From positions 34,162 through 98,161 of the forward strand of contig CANNFQ010000017.1 of assembly GCA_947503925.1 (NCBI GenBank): DNA of 64,000 bases, written 5' to 3'. Source of the stretch: an uncultured Paracoccaceae bacterium (GTDB taxonomy: Bacteria; Pseudomonadota; Alphaproteobacteria; Rhodobacterales; Rhodobacteraceae). Shown one piece after another: positions 16,145 to 25,630 of this stretch (the stretch's first letter is position 1; each line of letters starts with the position of its first letter). The notes beneath the pieces were generated by a model. It searched no databases and was not told where the DNA came from. It saw only the letters and a list, made by a program, of their open reading frames with translations. Position numbers and translations under genes: made by a program.

Positions 16145-17056
16145 CTAGAGGTCGAATGCCGCGACCGTTACCCGTTTGCCCAATGTCAGAGCATCGGCCA
16201 CATGGATCATTGGCGACAGGTCCACGTCGGATGCGCTGGTTTTGACCAGTTCCGCCATCCGGTCGTAAAGCGCTGGGTATTCGCGGTCTGCCCCTGCCTC
16301 CACCTCTGCCCCATCGATCAAAAGCCGTGCGCCGCCGTCATGTAGCGTCAGGTGGCCTGCATCGGTTTCGACATGGATATCCCAGCTTTGCGGGCCTTCC
16401 TGTCGCCAGTCGAAATCGCCGCTGACATTGCCGGTCCATTGCATTTGTGCGCCGATGGGCGTGTCGCAATTGGATGGGAATTCCAGCGTCGCGTGTTGCA
16501 GATGCATTGGCCGCGGCAGGATCTCGGTGATGATGGAAAGGGCATTGATGCCTGGATCAAACACGCCCATCCCACCCGGTTCAAACACCCAATGCTGACC
16601 CGGATGCCAGCGGCGCACGTCTTCTTTCCAGTTGATATGGGCTTTGGTGATCGTTTTTTCCGCCAGCCATGCCTTGGCCGGTGCCACCCCCCGCGCCATC
16701 CGGCTGTGCCATGTTGCATAAAGGCAGACCCCGGCGTGCGCGGCCATCGTTTGCAGGGCATGCACCTCTGCCAATGTCGCGCCGGGCGGTTTTTCCAGCA
16801 TCACATGCCGTCCCGCCGCAATCGCCTTGGCCGCGTAATCATAACGCGGCACCGGCGGCAGGCAGAGTGATATGACCGGAATGTCGGGCCGGTCGGCCAG
16901 CATCTGATCAAAATCGGTGAAGGCGGGCACGCCGTCGACTGTGCCTGACCGGCTAACCGTTGCTGCTAGTGTCCAGTCATCGCTTGCGTTGATGGCTGGC
17001 ACATGCTGATCCACGGCGATTTTGCCGATCCCGACAAGGGCGATATTGGTGGCCAT
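16145..17056 (-). CDS. Gfo/Idh/MocA oxidoreductase, D-galactose/L-arabinose 1-dehydrogenase-like
   Basis: A 303-residue protein with the NAD(P)-binding start IALVGIGKIAVDQHVPAI and the family's EKPPGAT (catalytic Lys). The block ATWHSRMARGVAPAKAWL...WKEDVRRWHPGQHW with GGMGVFDPGINALSI looks like proteins annotated as D-galactose or L-arabinose 1-dehydrogenases, which make sugar lactones. The exact sugar is not proven. It is the first gene of a two-gene operon with the GMC oxidoreductase and is divergent from the class II aldolase gene, 75 bases away. Confidence 0.87.
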   Translation of the reverse strand: MATNIALVGIGKIAVDQHVPAINASDDWTLAATVSRSGTVDGVPAFTDFDQMLADRPDIPVISLCLPPVPRYDYAAKAIAAGRHVMLEKPPGATLAEVHALQTMAAHAGVCLYATWHSRMARGVAPAKAWLAEKTITKAHINWKEDVRRWHPGQHWVFEPGGMGVFDPGINALSIITEILPRPMHLQHATLEFPSNCDTPIGAQMQWTGNVSGDFDWRQEGPQSWDIHVETDAGHLTLHDGGARLLIDGAEVEAGADREYPALYDRMAELVKTSASDVDLSPMIHVADALTLGKRVTVAAFDL

Positions 17057-17131
17057 TTGAACCCCGATCCTTTGGTTGATCTGTGTTTAACTTTCATGTC
17101 TGATCAGCGCTGGCAAGAATGGAGGCCCGTG

Positions 17132-17875
17132 ATGACACATCCCAATATCGACAACTGGGCAGAGCGGGTGGATATGGCCGCCGCATTCCGCTGGACCGCC
17201 CGCATGAACCTGCATGAAGGGGTGGCGAACCATTTCAGCCTTGCCATTAATGATGACGGCACCCGGTTTCTGATGAACCCCAACCAGATGCATTTCGCCC
17301 GGATCAAAGCCAGCGATCTGATTGTGGTTGATGCCAATGATCCTGATACGCTGCGTGGCCCCAACGCCCCGGACCCGACCGCATGGGGCCTGCATGGCGG
17401 TATCCACCGGCTGGTCCCCCATGCCCGTTGTGCGATGCATGTGCATTCGATCTTTGCGACCGTGCTGGCGTCTTTGCAGGACAGCCGTCTGCCCCCGATT
17501 GATCAGAATTGCTGCACGTTTTTCAATCGCTATGTGATTGATGACGGTTATGGCGGGTTGGCGTTTGAGGAAGAAGGCGAACGTTGTGCCGCCTTGTTTG
17601 ATGATCCATCCAAACGGGTCATGATCATGGGCAATCACGGTGTGCTGGTCATCGGTGAAACCGTGGCCGAGACATTTAATCGGATGTATTATTTTGAACG
17701 GTCGTGCGAGACCTATATTCGCGCCTTGCAGACCGGTCTGCCGCTGCGTGTTTTGCCCGATGCGGTGGCCGAAAAGACCGCGCAGGAATTGGAAGCCTAT
17801 CCCGAGCAGGATATCCGCCATCTGGCTGAATTGAAGGCGATTTTGGATGATGAAGGGTCGCCCTATGCTGCATAA
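17132..17875 (+). CDS. Class II aldolase/adducin family protein
   Basis: A 247-residue protein with the aldolase/epimerase fold: GVANHFSLAIND, the zinc-ligand pair in CAMHVHSIFATVLA, a later VMIMGNHGVLVIG with a third His, and Glu in the VAETFNRMYYFERSC helix. Family members are fuculose- or ribulose-phosphate aldolases/epimerases, or unassigned. I start at ATG 17132, which follows GGAGG by six bases; earlier starts (17003, 17096) lack this. It is divergent from the sugar dehydrogenase-like gene and may act in the same sugar acid pathway (inference). Confidence 0.88.
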   Translation: MTHPNIDNWAERVDMAAAFRWTARMNLHEGVANHFSLAINDDGTRFLMNPNQMHFARIKASDLIVVDANDPDTLRGPNAPDPTAWGLHGGIHRLVPHARCAMHVHSIFATVLASLQDSRLPPIDQNCCTFFNRYVIDDGYGGLAFEEEGERCAALFDDPSKRVMIMGNHGVLVIGETVAETFNRMYYFERSCETYIRALQTGLPLRVLPDAVAEKTAQELEAYPEQDIRHLAELKAILDDEGSPYAA

Positions 17876-17879
17876 AAAT

Positions 17880-17911
17880 GGCGTGCAGGGGTGGGACAAC
17901 CCCTGCACGCC
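17880..17911 (+). terminator. Hairpin after the aldolase gene
   Basis: A 13-bp perfect stem GGCGTGCAGGGGT/ACCCCTGCACGCC with a six-base loop, five bases after the stop codon. The U-tract is poor (GTTGGGG), so termination may be partial or the hairpin may protect the transcript end. Confidence 0.55.
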
Positions 17912-18059
17912 GTTGGGGTCACGCGGCGGTACGATTTCACACAATGACTGGTTCAAAACCCGCGTGACTGACCCAAGACGCATCCGTAATTGAGCGCCCT
18001 TGTGATAGGGTTACGCATGGGGTTTGGGGTTTATTCCCGGTCGTTTCGATTTTTTTTGA

Positions 18060-18686
18060 TTAGGCTTTGCGGAAGGTGATCAGCCGCGCCATGTCATTGC
18101 GGTGATGATCGTCGGCCCGGTCGTCATAGATGCGGATGTTGCGGGTTGTCAGGTCATGGACCCTATCACCGAAACCGTTCAAGGTTTGTCCAAACCCGGC
18201 CTTGTCGAAATGCACGCTGTTGACTGAAATCACGAATAGCGCGCCGGGTGCCGCCACAGGCAGCAGGTTTTCCAATGCGGCAGGTCCGACATGGCCAAGG
18301 GTGAATGTCCCCGCGCTGACGATCCCGTTATAATGCTGTGCAGGCAGGTCCAGCGTGGTTGTGACGTCACCGGGTTGCAATGTGCGGTAATGCGCTTTCA
18401 TCGCGGCCACTTGCAGCATCTCATCCGACAGATCGATCCCGTCAACGGGCCCGATCCCTGCGTCAGCCAGATGCGCGCCCACCAACCCGGTGCCAGCCCC
18501 CACATCCAGTATTGGCCCTTGTCCGCCAGCGCCCTGGAACGCCAGCGCCACCGCCCGCGGGAGTTGATAACCTTGCCCGTCGTGAAAGCCGGTGTCGTAG
18601 CTATGCGACCATGTCCGATAGAGCGCCTTGACCTCTGCGGCAGAGGACATGGCATATGCGTCATCGACATCCGGATCATTTTCCAT
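18060..18686 (-). CDS. Class I SAM-dependent methyltransferase
   Basis: The 208-residue protein has motif I ILDVGAGTGLVGAHLADAG, the following acidic GIDLSDEML and a post-I hydrophobic strand YNGIVSAGTFTLGHVG. The N-terminal ALYRTWSHSYDTGF region resembles the WBSCR27/methyltransferase-11 group. The substrate is unknown. It is divergent from the RsmB-like gene only 35 bases away, so promoters must overlap. Confidence 0.82.
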   Translation of the reverse strand: MENDPDVDDAYAMSSAAEVKALYRTWSHSYDTGFHDGQGYQLPRAVALAFQGAGGQGPILDVGAGTGLVGAHLADAGIGPVDGIDLSDEMLQVAAMKAHYRTLQPGDVTTTLDLPAQHYNGIVSAGTFTLGHVGPAALENLLPVAAPGALFVISVNSVHFDKAGFGQTLNGFGDRVHDLTTRNIRIYDDRADDHHRNDMARLITFRKA

Positions 18687-18721
18687 GATTTGGAGCCTAG
18701 GAGATACAATGGAAGATTACC

Positions 18722-19891
18722 ATGACCCCTGCCGCACGCATAAACGCCGCAATTGAATTGACGGACCGTATTCTGGCCGGTGCCCTGGCCGATCGTGCTT
18801 TGGCGGAATGGGGTCGCAAGAACCGCTATGCCGGGTCCAAGGATCGGGCTGCGGTTGCTGATCTGGTATATGATGTTCTGCGGCGCAAACGCAGTTTGGC
18901 GGCGTTGGGTGGTGGTGCGGACGGTCGTGCGCTGCTGCTTGGCCTTGTCAGGGACAGCGGGCAGGACCCGGACGATGTGTTCGGCGCGGGCCCTTATGCC
19001 CCCGCGCCCCTGACAGATGCGGAACGCGCGGCGGGTCATGTGCCGCAGCCTGACACGGGCGAGGCTGCGGATTTTCCACAATGGCTTTGGTCTGATCTGC
19101 GCGATACGTTGGGCGATACCACAACGGAAATTGCCAATGCGATGCGTAGCCGCGCGCAGGTTCATCTGCGGGTTCATCTGGCAAAGTTGCGCCGCGATGA
19201 CGCAATTGCCGCGTTGTCAGCGGAGGGGATTGAGTGCCAGCCGCATCCGCTATCCCCGGCGGCGGTCGCGGTCACCGCTGGGGCAAGAAAGATCAGGAAC
19301 GCGCAGCCCTATTTGCAAGGCAAGGTGGAGTTGCAGGATGCGTCGTCACAAGCGGTTGCCGATATGGTGCCGCTGCGCCCCGGAGAAAGGCTGTTGGATT
19401 TCTGTGCCGGGGGTGGTGGCAAAGTACTGGCTGTCGCCGGGCGTGTGCAGGGTGAATTTGTGGCCCATGATGCAGAACCGCGCCGGATGAAAGATCTGCC
19501 CGCCCGTGCGGACCGGGCCGGGGTGGGTGTGACATGCCTGACCTTGGCCGAGATCGAAACCGCACCGCCTTTTGATACCGTCCTTGTTGATGCGCCTTGT
19601 TCGGGTAGCGGGTCCTGGCGGCGCGATCCGCAGGGCAAATGGCTGCTGACCCGTGAAAAGCTGGACCAGACATTGCAGGCTCAGCGCGACATTCTGGACC
19701 AAACCGCCCAATTTGTCAGGCCGCAAGGCCACCTCGTCTATGCCACATGTTCATTGCTGGATGCCGAAAACGCAGATCAGATGCAGGCCTTTCTGGGCCG
19801 TCATCCGCAGTTTTCGCTGGTGACAGAAAGGCGGTTGACCCCATTGGATGGGGGCGATGGGTTTTATTGTGCCGTGCTTAGCTGCGCCTGA
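18722..19891 (+). CDS. RsmB-like RNA (cytosine-C5) methyltransferase
   Basis: A 389-residue NOL1/NOP2/Sun-family enzyme: an N-terminal NusB-like helical part (about residues 1-70), a middle domain, and a C-terminal SAM domain with LLDFCAGGGGKVLAVAG. Both catalytic cysteines are present, in DAPCSGSGSWRRDP and VYATCSLL. Family members methylate C5 of a cytosine in 16S rRNA (RsmB, C967) or tRNA. The length is shorter than E. coli RsmB but usual for alphaproteobacterial homologues. Confidence 0.88.
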   Translation: MTPAARINAAIELTDRILAGALADRALAEWGRKNRYAGSKDRAAVADLVYDVLRRKRSLAALGGGADGRALLLGLVRDSGQDPDDVFGAGPYAPAPLTDAERAAGHVPQPDTGEAADFPQWLWSDLRDTLGDTTTEIANAMRSRAQVHLRVHLAKLRRDDAIAALSAEGIECQPHPLSPAAVAVTAGARKIRNAQPYLQGKVELQDASSQAVADMVPLRPGERLLDFCAGGGGKVLAVAGRVQGEFVAHDAEPRRMKDLPARADRAGVGVTCLTLAEIETAPPFDTVLVDAPCSGSGSWRRDPQGKWLLTREKLDQTLQAQRDILDQTAQFVRPQGHLVYATCSLLDAENADQMQAFLGRHPQFSLVTERRLTPLDGGDGFYCAVLSCA

Positions 19892-19928
19892 CTTGCGCAT
19901 CGCGTGATGCTAAGGCACCAGTGGCATC

Positions 19929-20789
19929 ATGGAAAAGACGTTACTTTCATTTGGTCATGGCTATAGCGCGGGGGCGCTGGCCCGTATCCTGTTGCCGCAA
20001 GACTGGCGCATTATTGGCACCACAAGGTCAGAGGATAAGGCCACTGGCCTGATGGCGGAGGGCGTGGAGCCGCGTATCTGGCCCGGTGCCGATATGATCC
20101 CTGCGCTGAACGCCGCCACGCATCTGTTGATCTCTGCCGCGCCGGGTGAGGATGGTGATCCCGTTCTGACGGCATTGCAGGACGAGATTGCCGCCCGCGC
20201 CGGGCAGTTTGAATGGGTGGGCTATCTGTCCACCACCGGTGTTTACGGCGATCATCAGGGCGATTGGGTAGATGAGGCGACCTCGCTGAACCCGTCCACC
20301 AAGCGCGGGATTGCCCGTGTCGCGGCAGAGGCCGCATGGGCCGATATCCCCGATCTGCCGCTGCATATCTTTCGCCTTGCAGGGATTTATGGCCTGGGCC
20401 GTGGCCCGTTTTCCAAGGTCCGCAACGGCACCGCCCGCCGCATCATCAAACCGGGTCAGGTGTTCAGCCGGACCCATGTGGCCGATATCGCAAGGGTGCT
20501 GGCCGCATCCATCGCCCGGCCCAATCCGGGGGCTGCCTATAATGTCTGCGATGATGATCCGGCCCCGCCAGAGGATGTGATCGCCTATGCTGCCGAATTG
20601 CTGGGCGTGCCTGTGCCGGAGGCTGAGGATTTTGCGACTGCTGACATGACGCCCATGGCCCGCAGTTTCTATGCCGAAAGCAAGAAGGTGCGGAATGACC
20701 GGATCAAGGATGAGCTGGGCGTAGAGCTGCTTTATCCCGATTATCGCAGCGGCCTTAAGGCGTTACTGGCGCAGGAAATCGGCGCCTGA
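19929..20789 (+). CDS. NAD(P)-dependent SDR/epimerase-like protein (YeeZ type)
   Basis: A 286-residue extended-SDR-like protein starting LLSFGHGYSAGALARIL, a variant of the GxGxxG nucleotide loop. Then come YLSTTGVYGDHQGDWVDE (the STTGVYG substrate strand) and LAGIYGLGRGPF. The classic YxxxK is not evident, as in the YeeZ group, so catalysis is uncertain. It follows the RsmB-like gene by 37 bases and probably shares its transcript. Confidence 0.8.
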   Translation: MEKTLLSFGHGYSAGALARILLPQDWRIIGTTRSEDKATGLMAEGVEPRIWPGADMIPALNAATHLLISAAPGEDGDPVLTALQDEIAARAGQFEWVGYLSTTGVYGDHQGDWVDEATSLNPSTKRGIARVAAEAAWADIPDLPLHIFRLAGIYGLGRGPFSKVRNGTARRIIKPGQVFSRTHVADIARVLAASIARPNPGAAYNVCDDDPAPPEDVIAYAAELLGVPVPEAEDFATADMTPMARSFYAESKKVRNDRIKDELGVELLYPDYRSGLKALLAQEIGA

Positions 20790-21414
20790 CGGCACAGGCC
20801 AACCCGGCATAGATCAGCAGCAGCACGATCGCCGTGGCGATGTTGCTGCCGTAAAAGATCATCCGTTGCGGCAATTCCAGATTATTCAGGAACGGGTAGG
20901 GCAGGCCGGAGGTGACATCACCCAGAGGCTTTTTATTGAAGGTCTGGACGATGAGTTCGGCCCAGAGCACATATGCCCCGATCACCCCCAGCAACCATCC
21001 GATTGCTGTCTTTAACTTGCGAAAGCTGCGGTGGATGAAGACCGCGTCGATGACCTGCAACAGCGGCCCCAGACCGTGCAGGTAAAGTTCCAGATGCCAG
21101 ATCCCCAGTTCGCCGTTTCGTGTCACGGAATTGGGGTCGGCCAGGAAAAGTCGCCAGTAAAGAAACACGACCATGGTGTTCAGCACGGCCGCCATGCTGA
21201 CCAGCCCGTCCCACCGATTGGCGCTGCGTCTTTCTTCCAGCGCCATCATTCGGCTGGCGGCGAAGAAGGACAGAAACAGTGCCCAGATTGTCAAAAACCG
21301 GAATGGTCCGCCGAAATTTCCGCTGAAATCCCCAAGGATCAGCATCCGCAGGCAGTAGCCTGCGGCAAGCAGAAACACGGTCCAACGGTAGATCAGGACG
21401 GGGCGCAGTGCCAT
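20755..21414 (-). CDS. Multi-pass membrane protein of unknown function
   Basis: The 219-residue protein has about six hydrophobic segments, with WRLFLADPNSV, IWHLELYLHGLGPLLQVIDAVF and SGLPYPFLNNLEL as polar landmarks. The layout reminds me of the FAR-17a/AIG1-like hydrolase family, but I am not sure. I start at ATG 21414, preceded by AAAGG; an upstream ATG at 21438 is possible. Its 3' end overlaps the convergent SDR gene by 35 bases. Confidence 0.65.
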   Translation of the reverse strand: MALRPVLIYRWTVFLLAAGYCLRMLILGDFSGNFGGPFRFLTIWALFLSFFAASRMMALEERRSANRWDGLVSMAAVLNTMVVFLYWRLFLADPNSVTRNGELGIWHLELYLHGLGPLLQVIDAVFIHRSFRKLKTAIGWLLGVIGAYVLWAELIVQTFNKKPLGDVTSGLPYPFLNNLELPQRMIFYGSNIATAIVLLLIYAGLACAVRRRFPAPVTP

Positions 21415-21578
21415 GGCGGACCTTTCTGTTTTGTCCATGATGTATGGCCGTTGCCACATTGGTCCAGTCTGACCGCGCGTCACGGTTTTGCCCTGCCCAT
21501 CCAAAACCGTGCTTGACGCCTGCGGTTCAACTGCTGAAACTCCGGGTTACTGCTGATTGTATTGAATTTGGTCTTTTC

Positions 21579-22175
21579 ATGTCCCCTGACGACGCCCCGC
21601 CCCTCGAAGAGGAAAAGACCCGCCCCCCTGCGGGCGCGACGCGGTTCGATAGTCTGACGGAGCTTTATCACGCGATCCCGCAACTGGCTGAGGTCACCCA
21701 GCAGCGCCCCCGCCCCGAGGAAGGGGCGCTGGATTATCTGATGCGTCTGCGCCAATCCACCACCCCAGAAGAGGCGATTACCGTCACTGCCTTTGCGATC
21801 CAGCCGAAGCTGGCCATCTGGTGGGGCCATGAATGTCTGCGCAATATGCCCGACGCCTTGACCCAGCTGGACCGCCAGATGATGGAACTGGTCGCATCCT
21901 GGATCGGCCGCCCTGATACTGCCCTGCGCCATCATGTGATGCGCGAAGCGTTATTTGCCCCGGCCAAATCCCCCGGTGTGCATCTGGCATTGGCGGTGGG
22001 CTGGTCCGGCGGGTCGATTGCCCCCAATGATCCTGCCCCGATCCATCCCAGCCGCGCGCCCCGTGCGATCAACACATCGATCCTGTCTTGTCTTGCCCGT
22101 GCGGATCTGTCCCGTCGCCCGATCTTTCTGGCGCGCTTCATCGACATGGCGGAATCGCTTTTCAAGGTTTATTAG
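21579..22175 (+). CDS. T6SS-associated uncharacterised protein (DUF6931-like)
   Basis: A 198-residue soluble, alpha-helical protein without known motifs. The Trp/Cys-containing AIQPKLAIWWGHECLRNMPD and LHLALAVGWSGGSIAP resemble DUF6931-type proteins found beside T6SS genes (memory, not proven). The N-terminus is acidic and proline-rich. It stands first in the rightward T6SS block, 37 bases before tagH, so it is probably co-expressed with the apparatus. The ATG at 21579 has no strong ribosome site. Confidence 0.65.
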   Translation: MSPDDAPPLEEEKTRPPAGATRFDSLTELYHAIPQLAEVTQQRPRPEEGALDYLMRLRQSTTPEEAITVTAFAIQPKLAIWWGHECLRNMPDALTQLDRQMMELVASWIGRPDTALRHHVMREALFAPAKSPGVHLALAVGWSGGSIAPNDPAPIHPSRAPRAINTSILSCLARADLSRRPIFLARFIDMAESLFKVY

Positions 22176-22212
22176 CGGGTTCACGGTTTCACTTGATTAG
22201 GTACGGCGCTGC

Positions 22213-23460
22213 ATGACCCTGACATTGCGGATCGAGAATTACGACAGCCTGCCGGATGGCGGACCGACCTCGGCCACGGTTACCGGGCAGGGGTTGACCG
22301 TGGGCCGGTCGGCCAATGCGGGCTGGACCTTGCCAGACCCGCAGCGCCATATTTCGGGCCAGCATTTTGAGATCGTGTATCGCGATAGTGCCTATTTCCT
22401 GAAGGATCTTTCGACCAATGGCGTCTTTCTGGATGGTCAGCGCCACCGGATTGAAGGCGAATATCTGTTGCAGCAGGGCGACCGGTTTCAGGTAGGCCAT
22501 TATTTTATCGTGGTTCAGCTGGGTAATGGGGCGAAGGTCAGTTCACCGCCACCTGCCGCTGCAGCTGCCCCTGCGCCGCCAGCTTTCGATGACAGCGACC
22601 CATGGGCGGTCGATTCTGGTCCGGCCGCCCCGATTGATGTGAACCCCCGGCCGGACCCCCGTGCGTTTGAGGATTTTGCGAGCGATTTCATCGTCAATCC
22701 GGTGCCGCCCCCTGCTGCGGCACCGGCACCTGCGCCGGTTCCTGCGGCTGCCCCGTCACCGCTGACCGGGTCCGATTCGCCATTTGGTGATGGTCCGATC
22801 CCGGTTGCGCCGTCGCCTGCCGCTTCGCCCATGCCTGCCGCCGCGCCGATGCCGCACGCCACCCCGCCTGCGCCATCGGGTGATGGTGCAGCCGTGCTGG
22901 CCGCATTTTGCGAAGGTGCGGGCCTGCCCCCGCCAACGCCCGGTGCGTCAGTGGATCCAACAGCCCTTGCCCGCGAATTGGGCCGCACGATGCAGCAGGC
23001 TGCGGCCGAATTGATGGCCCTGTTGCAGGACCGCGCCGCCGCCAAGCAGTTTACCCGTGGTGGTGACCGCACCATGATGGGGGCTGCCAATAACAACCCG
23101 CTGAAATTTCTGCCCGACCCTGCGCAGGCGTTGGAGGTGATGTTTTTGCAGCCGCGTGAGGGGTTCATGACTGGGGGTGAGGGCATGACAGCAGCATTGA
23201 AAGACGTCAAAACACACCAGATGGCGGTATTTGCCGCAATTCAACCCGCCTTGATCAAGCTGCTTGAAGATCTGTCACCCGAAGCAATTGAAGAGGCAAC
23301 GGGTGCCGGTTTGCTGGCGGGTGGTCGCCGCAAATCCTGGGATGAGTTCGTCAAACGCTGGGATGCAAAGGCTGCCAATACGGAAAACGGTATGCTGGAT
23401 GTGTTCCTACGCCATTTCGCAGAAAGCTATGCTGCCGCCGTTGCCGCATCGCGCGAATAG
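22213..23460 (+). CDS. tagH: T6SS-associated FHA domain protein TagH/Fha
   Basis: Residues 1-105 form a forkhead-associated domain, with GLTVGRSANAGWTLPDPQRHISGQHFEIVYRD and KDLSTNGVFLDG carrying the conserved G-R, S-x-x-H and N-G phosphothreonine-binding residues. A Pro/Ala linker (about 110-225) leads to the C-terminal TagH-type helical domain (about 230-415). In Agrobacterium and Pseudomonas, Fha proteins bind phosphorylated partners made by PpkA and switch on secretion. Here ppkA, pppA and tssL with candidate phosphosites are all in the same locus. Confidence 0.92.
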   Translation: MTLTLRIENYDSLPDGGPTSATVTGQGLTVGRSANAGWTLPDPQRHISGQHFEIVYRDSAYFLKDLSTNGVFLDGQRHRIEGEYLLQQGDRFQVGHYFIVVQLGNGAKVSSPPPAAAAAPAPPAFDDSDPWAVDSGPAAPIDVNPRPDPRAFEDFASDFIVNPVPPPAAAPAPAPVPAAAPSPLTGSDSPFGDGPIPVAPSPAASPMPAAAPMPHATPPAPSGDGAAVLAAFCEGAGLPPPTPGASVDPTALARELGRTMQQAAAELMALLQDRAAAKQFTRGGDRTMMGAANNNPLKFLPDPAQALEVMFLQPREGFMTGGEGMTAALKDVKTHQMAVFAAIQPALIKLLEDLSPEAIEEATGAGLLAGGRRKSWDEFVKRWDAKAANTENGMLDVFLRHFAESYAAAVAASRE

Positions 23461-23590
23461 GCAACAGTGTTGCAGAGGTCAGGAATCCCTTGCTTGACCC
23501 TTGCCCGCCCGCGCGGCACCCTGTCCCTCGTAAGTATTTTGTTTGTTTTGTAACGGTTATTCGATTGCTGCCTGTCTTGAAGGATATGTC

Positions 23591-24946
23591 ATGAGTTTTG
23601 ACTGGCTCACTGCCCCGGTGTCAGAGGAGGCCCCCTGCGGCCCTGATCTGGAGGCCACAGACGAGCCTGCATTCGTTGATTACTATTACGAGGCCGAAAG
23701 CCGGATGCCGGAACGCTATTTTGTTCCGGGTATCAAAGGGCCGGATGATGAGTTCACCCCCGGGACCTTGTTTGATCCCAAGTCGATCCCGCATGCTGCC
23801 GAGAAAAAGACGATCACCGCCTTGCTGGAACGCAGCAAGGATATCCGCCTTTTGTCACTGCTGGCCCGGATGATGGTCCTTGCGGGCCGTTTGCCGGATT
23901 TTGCTGATGCGCTGGAAGGTCTGGCGTTGGTGATGGAAGAATTTCCAGCGGATGTGCATCCGCTTGATGCGTCCGAGCGTCGCGGCGCGATTGATGAATT
24001 GAGTGGCTCCAGCACGGTGTTGCTACCCCTGCAACATGTCAATTTGGCCGGTGCCGGCGAGGTATCGTTGCGCCGCTACACCGTCGCCAATGGCGCTGCG
24101 GAGCCGCGCGAAGGTGAGGTTGGGTTGAGCAGTGGCGCGATGCTGACGGAACTGGCTGCACCGGGCAATAGTCAGGCGGTTGAGGCATCCCATGCTGCGT
24201 TGAACATGGCGGCAGATGCTCTGGCCCGGATCACATCGGCCTGTTTGCGTCTTGATGCCCCGTTTACCCCGGCTGTGTCACAGACCCAAAGCGTGATTGC
24301 CGACATTCAGAAGCTGATCAATGATGGACGCGGTGATCTGGTTCCGTGGTCGGCGGATGGCACGCCTAACCTTGCCGTGGATGCCCCGGCGGAACCGTCC
24401 CAGGATACCGAGGCCGACGGCGTTCCCGACGCTGCTGCCGCAGCGGCGCAACCTGCCGCTGCCCTTGTGCCGAGCACCAGCGTCCCCAATCGTGCCGCCG
24501 CTTTGCAGATCCTGACGACACTGGAGTCATATCTGGCCACCCATGAGCCTGCTGCCCCGTCGCTCTTGCTGATCACACAGGCACGGCTGCTGGTCGGTCG
24601 CCCGCTGGTCGAAGCGATTGAGACGCTGATGCCCGAACAGGCCAATCAGACAAAGATGACATTTGGGGGCGATAGCGGTTTCGTGCTATATATGGATCGG
24701 CTAAAGATGTTGGCTGGTGAAAGCGCAGGCCAGGCGAGCCCGGACGGCGACGCCGATCCCGGCCCGCCACCGGTAATCGAAAATCGAGCCAGTGTTGCCC
24801 CGTTGATCAGCGCTGCAGAGGAATATTTCAGGATCCGCGAACCAGCCAGTCCGATCCCGGTTTTGCTGTTCAAGGCGCGGACATATCTGGATAAGGATTT
24901 TGCGGCGATTGTTGCAGATCTGTTGCCGCCAACCCCACCTGTGTGA
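23591..24946 (+). CDS. tssA: T6SS protein TssA (ImpA family)
   Basis: The 451-residue protein begins with the ImpA N-terminal domain, including SEEAPCGPDLEATDEP and KKTITALLERSKDIRLLSLLARMMVLAGRLPDFADALEGL. A middle linker rich in Ala/Pro/Asp (about 280-320) precedes a C-terminal helical part with two repeated RIREPASPIPVLLFKAR-like stretches (compare LATHEPAAPSLLLITQAR). TssA caps and primes the growing tail. I start at ATG 23591, preceded by GAAGGA; a longer frame upstream is unlikely. Confidence 0.92.
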   Translation: MSFDWLTAPVSEEAPCGPDLEATDEPAFVDYYYEAESRMPERYFVPGIKGPDDEFTPGTLFDPKSIPHAAEKKTITALLERSKDIRLLSLLARMMVLAGRLPDFADALEGLALVMEEFPADVHPLDASERRGAIDELSGSSTVLLPLQHVNLAGAGEVSLRRYTVANGAAEPREGEVGLSSGAMLTELAAPGNSQAVEASHAALNMAADALARITSACLRLDAPFTPAVSQTQSVIADIQKLINDGRGDLVPWSADGTPNLAVDAPAEPSQDTEADGVPDAAAAAAQPAAALVPSTSVPNRAAALQILTTLESYLATHEPAAPSLLLITQARLLVGRPLVEAIETLMPEQANQTKMTFGGDSGFVLYMDRLKMLAGESAGQASPDGDADPGPPPVIENRASVAPLISAAEEYFRIREPASPIPVLLFKARTYLDKDFAAIVADLLPPTPPV

Positions 24947-25047
24947 TTGGGCACATACAACCACAGTTTGCATGCATTAGGCTGTGAATCACGTTGACTT
25001 CAAAGGGAAGACAAAGTTTCATGTTGTCGATATTGAGGAGAGATTAA

Positions 25048-25575
25048 ATGCCATCAGATTCCGCGACCGGATTTATCAAACGCAATCGCCCGCCACGGGT
25101 GAATATCTCTTACGCTGACCCTTATGATAGCGAAAAAATGGTCGAGCTACCATTTGTCATGGGCGTCATGTCAGACCTGTCTGGAAATGCCTCAAAAGTT
25201 GAAAAGGCGCCGCTTGCTGAACGCAACTTTACCGATGTAACCTCGGCCACGCTGGATGACTATATGGCCAGCGTGTCACCCGGCCTGTCCTTTGCTGTCG
25301 ACAACAAGCTGGATCCCGATAGCGGCACGAAGCTGGGCGTGAACCTTGAGTTTTCATCGATGGATGATTTTGGCCCTGCACAGGTCGCCCGTCAGGTGCC
25401 CGCCTTGGCCAAACTGTTAGAGGCCCGCGAACAGCTGGCGAACCTATCCCGTTACATGAACGGCAAATCAAAGGCGCAGGATCACCTGAAGGCATTGCTG
25501 GAAGACCCGGAACTGATGGCCGCCCTGGCCGAGGCCAACAAGGCCGAAGAAGAAAATGACGAGGATACGGAATAA
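25048..25575 (+). CDS. tssB: T6SS contractile sheath small subunit TssB (VipA)
   Basis: The 175-residue protein shows the family pattern RVNISYADPYDSEKMVELPFVMGVMSDLSGN and KNLEF-like GVNLEFSSMDDFGP. It interlocks with TssC to form the sheath. A strong GAGGAGA stands before the ATG. The acidic C-terminus (EEENDEDTE) is typical. The 101-base gap upstream is AT-richer than its surroundings and may hold a promoter. Confidence 0.95.
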   Translation: MPSDSATGFIKRNRPPRVNISYADPYDSEKMVELPFVMGVMSDLSGNASKVEKAPLAERNFTDVTSATLDDYMASVSPGLSFAVDNKLDPDSGTKLGVNLEFSSMDDFGPAQVARQVPALAKLLEAREQLANLSRYMNGKSKAQDHLKALLEDPELMAALAEANKAEEENDEDTE

Positions 25576-25630
25576 AACGCCGTGATATGGCGTAAACGTA
25601 TTGGATCGTGGATCAACAGGAAGATTTGAA

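Noticed and set aside
17087..17983. Minus-strand frame of 298 codons
   Set aside because: Antisense to the class II aldolase gene and crosses its terminator.
24947..25047. A TTGACT/TTTCAT promoter-like pair before tssB
   Set aside because: The -10 part is weak and the pair could be chance; the AT-rich gap is mentioned with tssB but no promoter is called.
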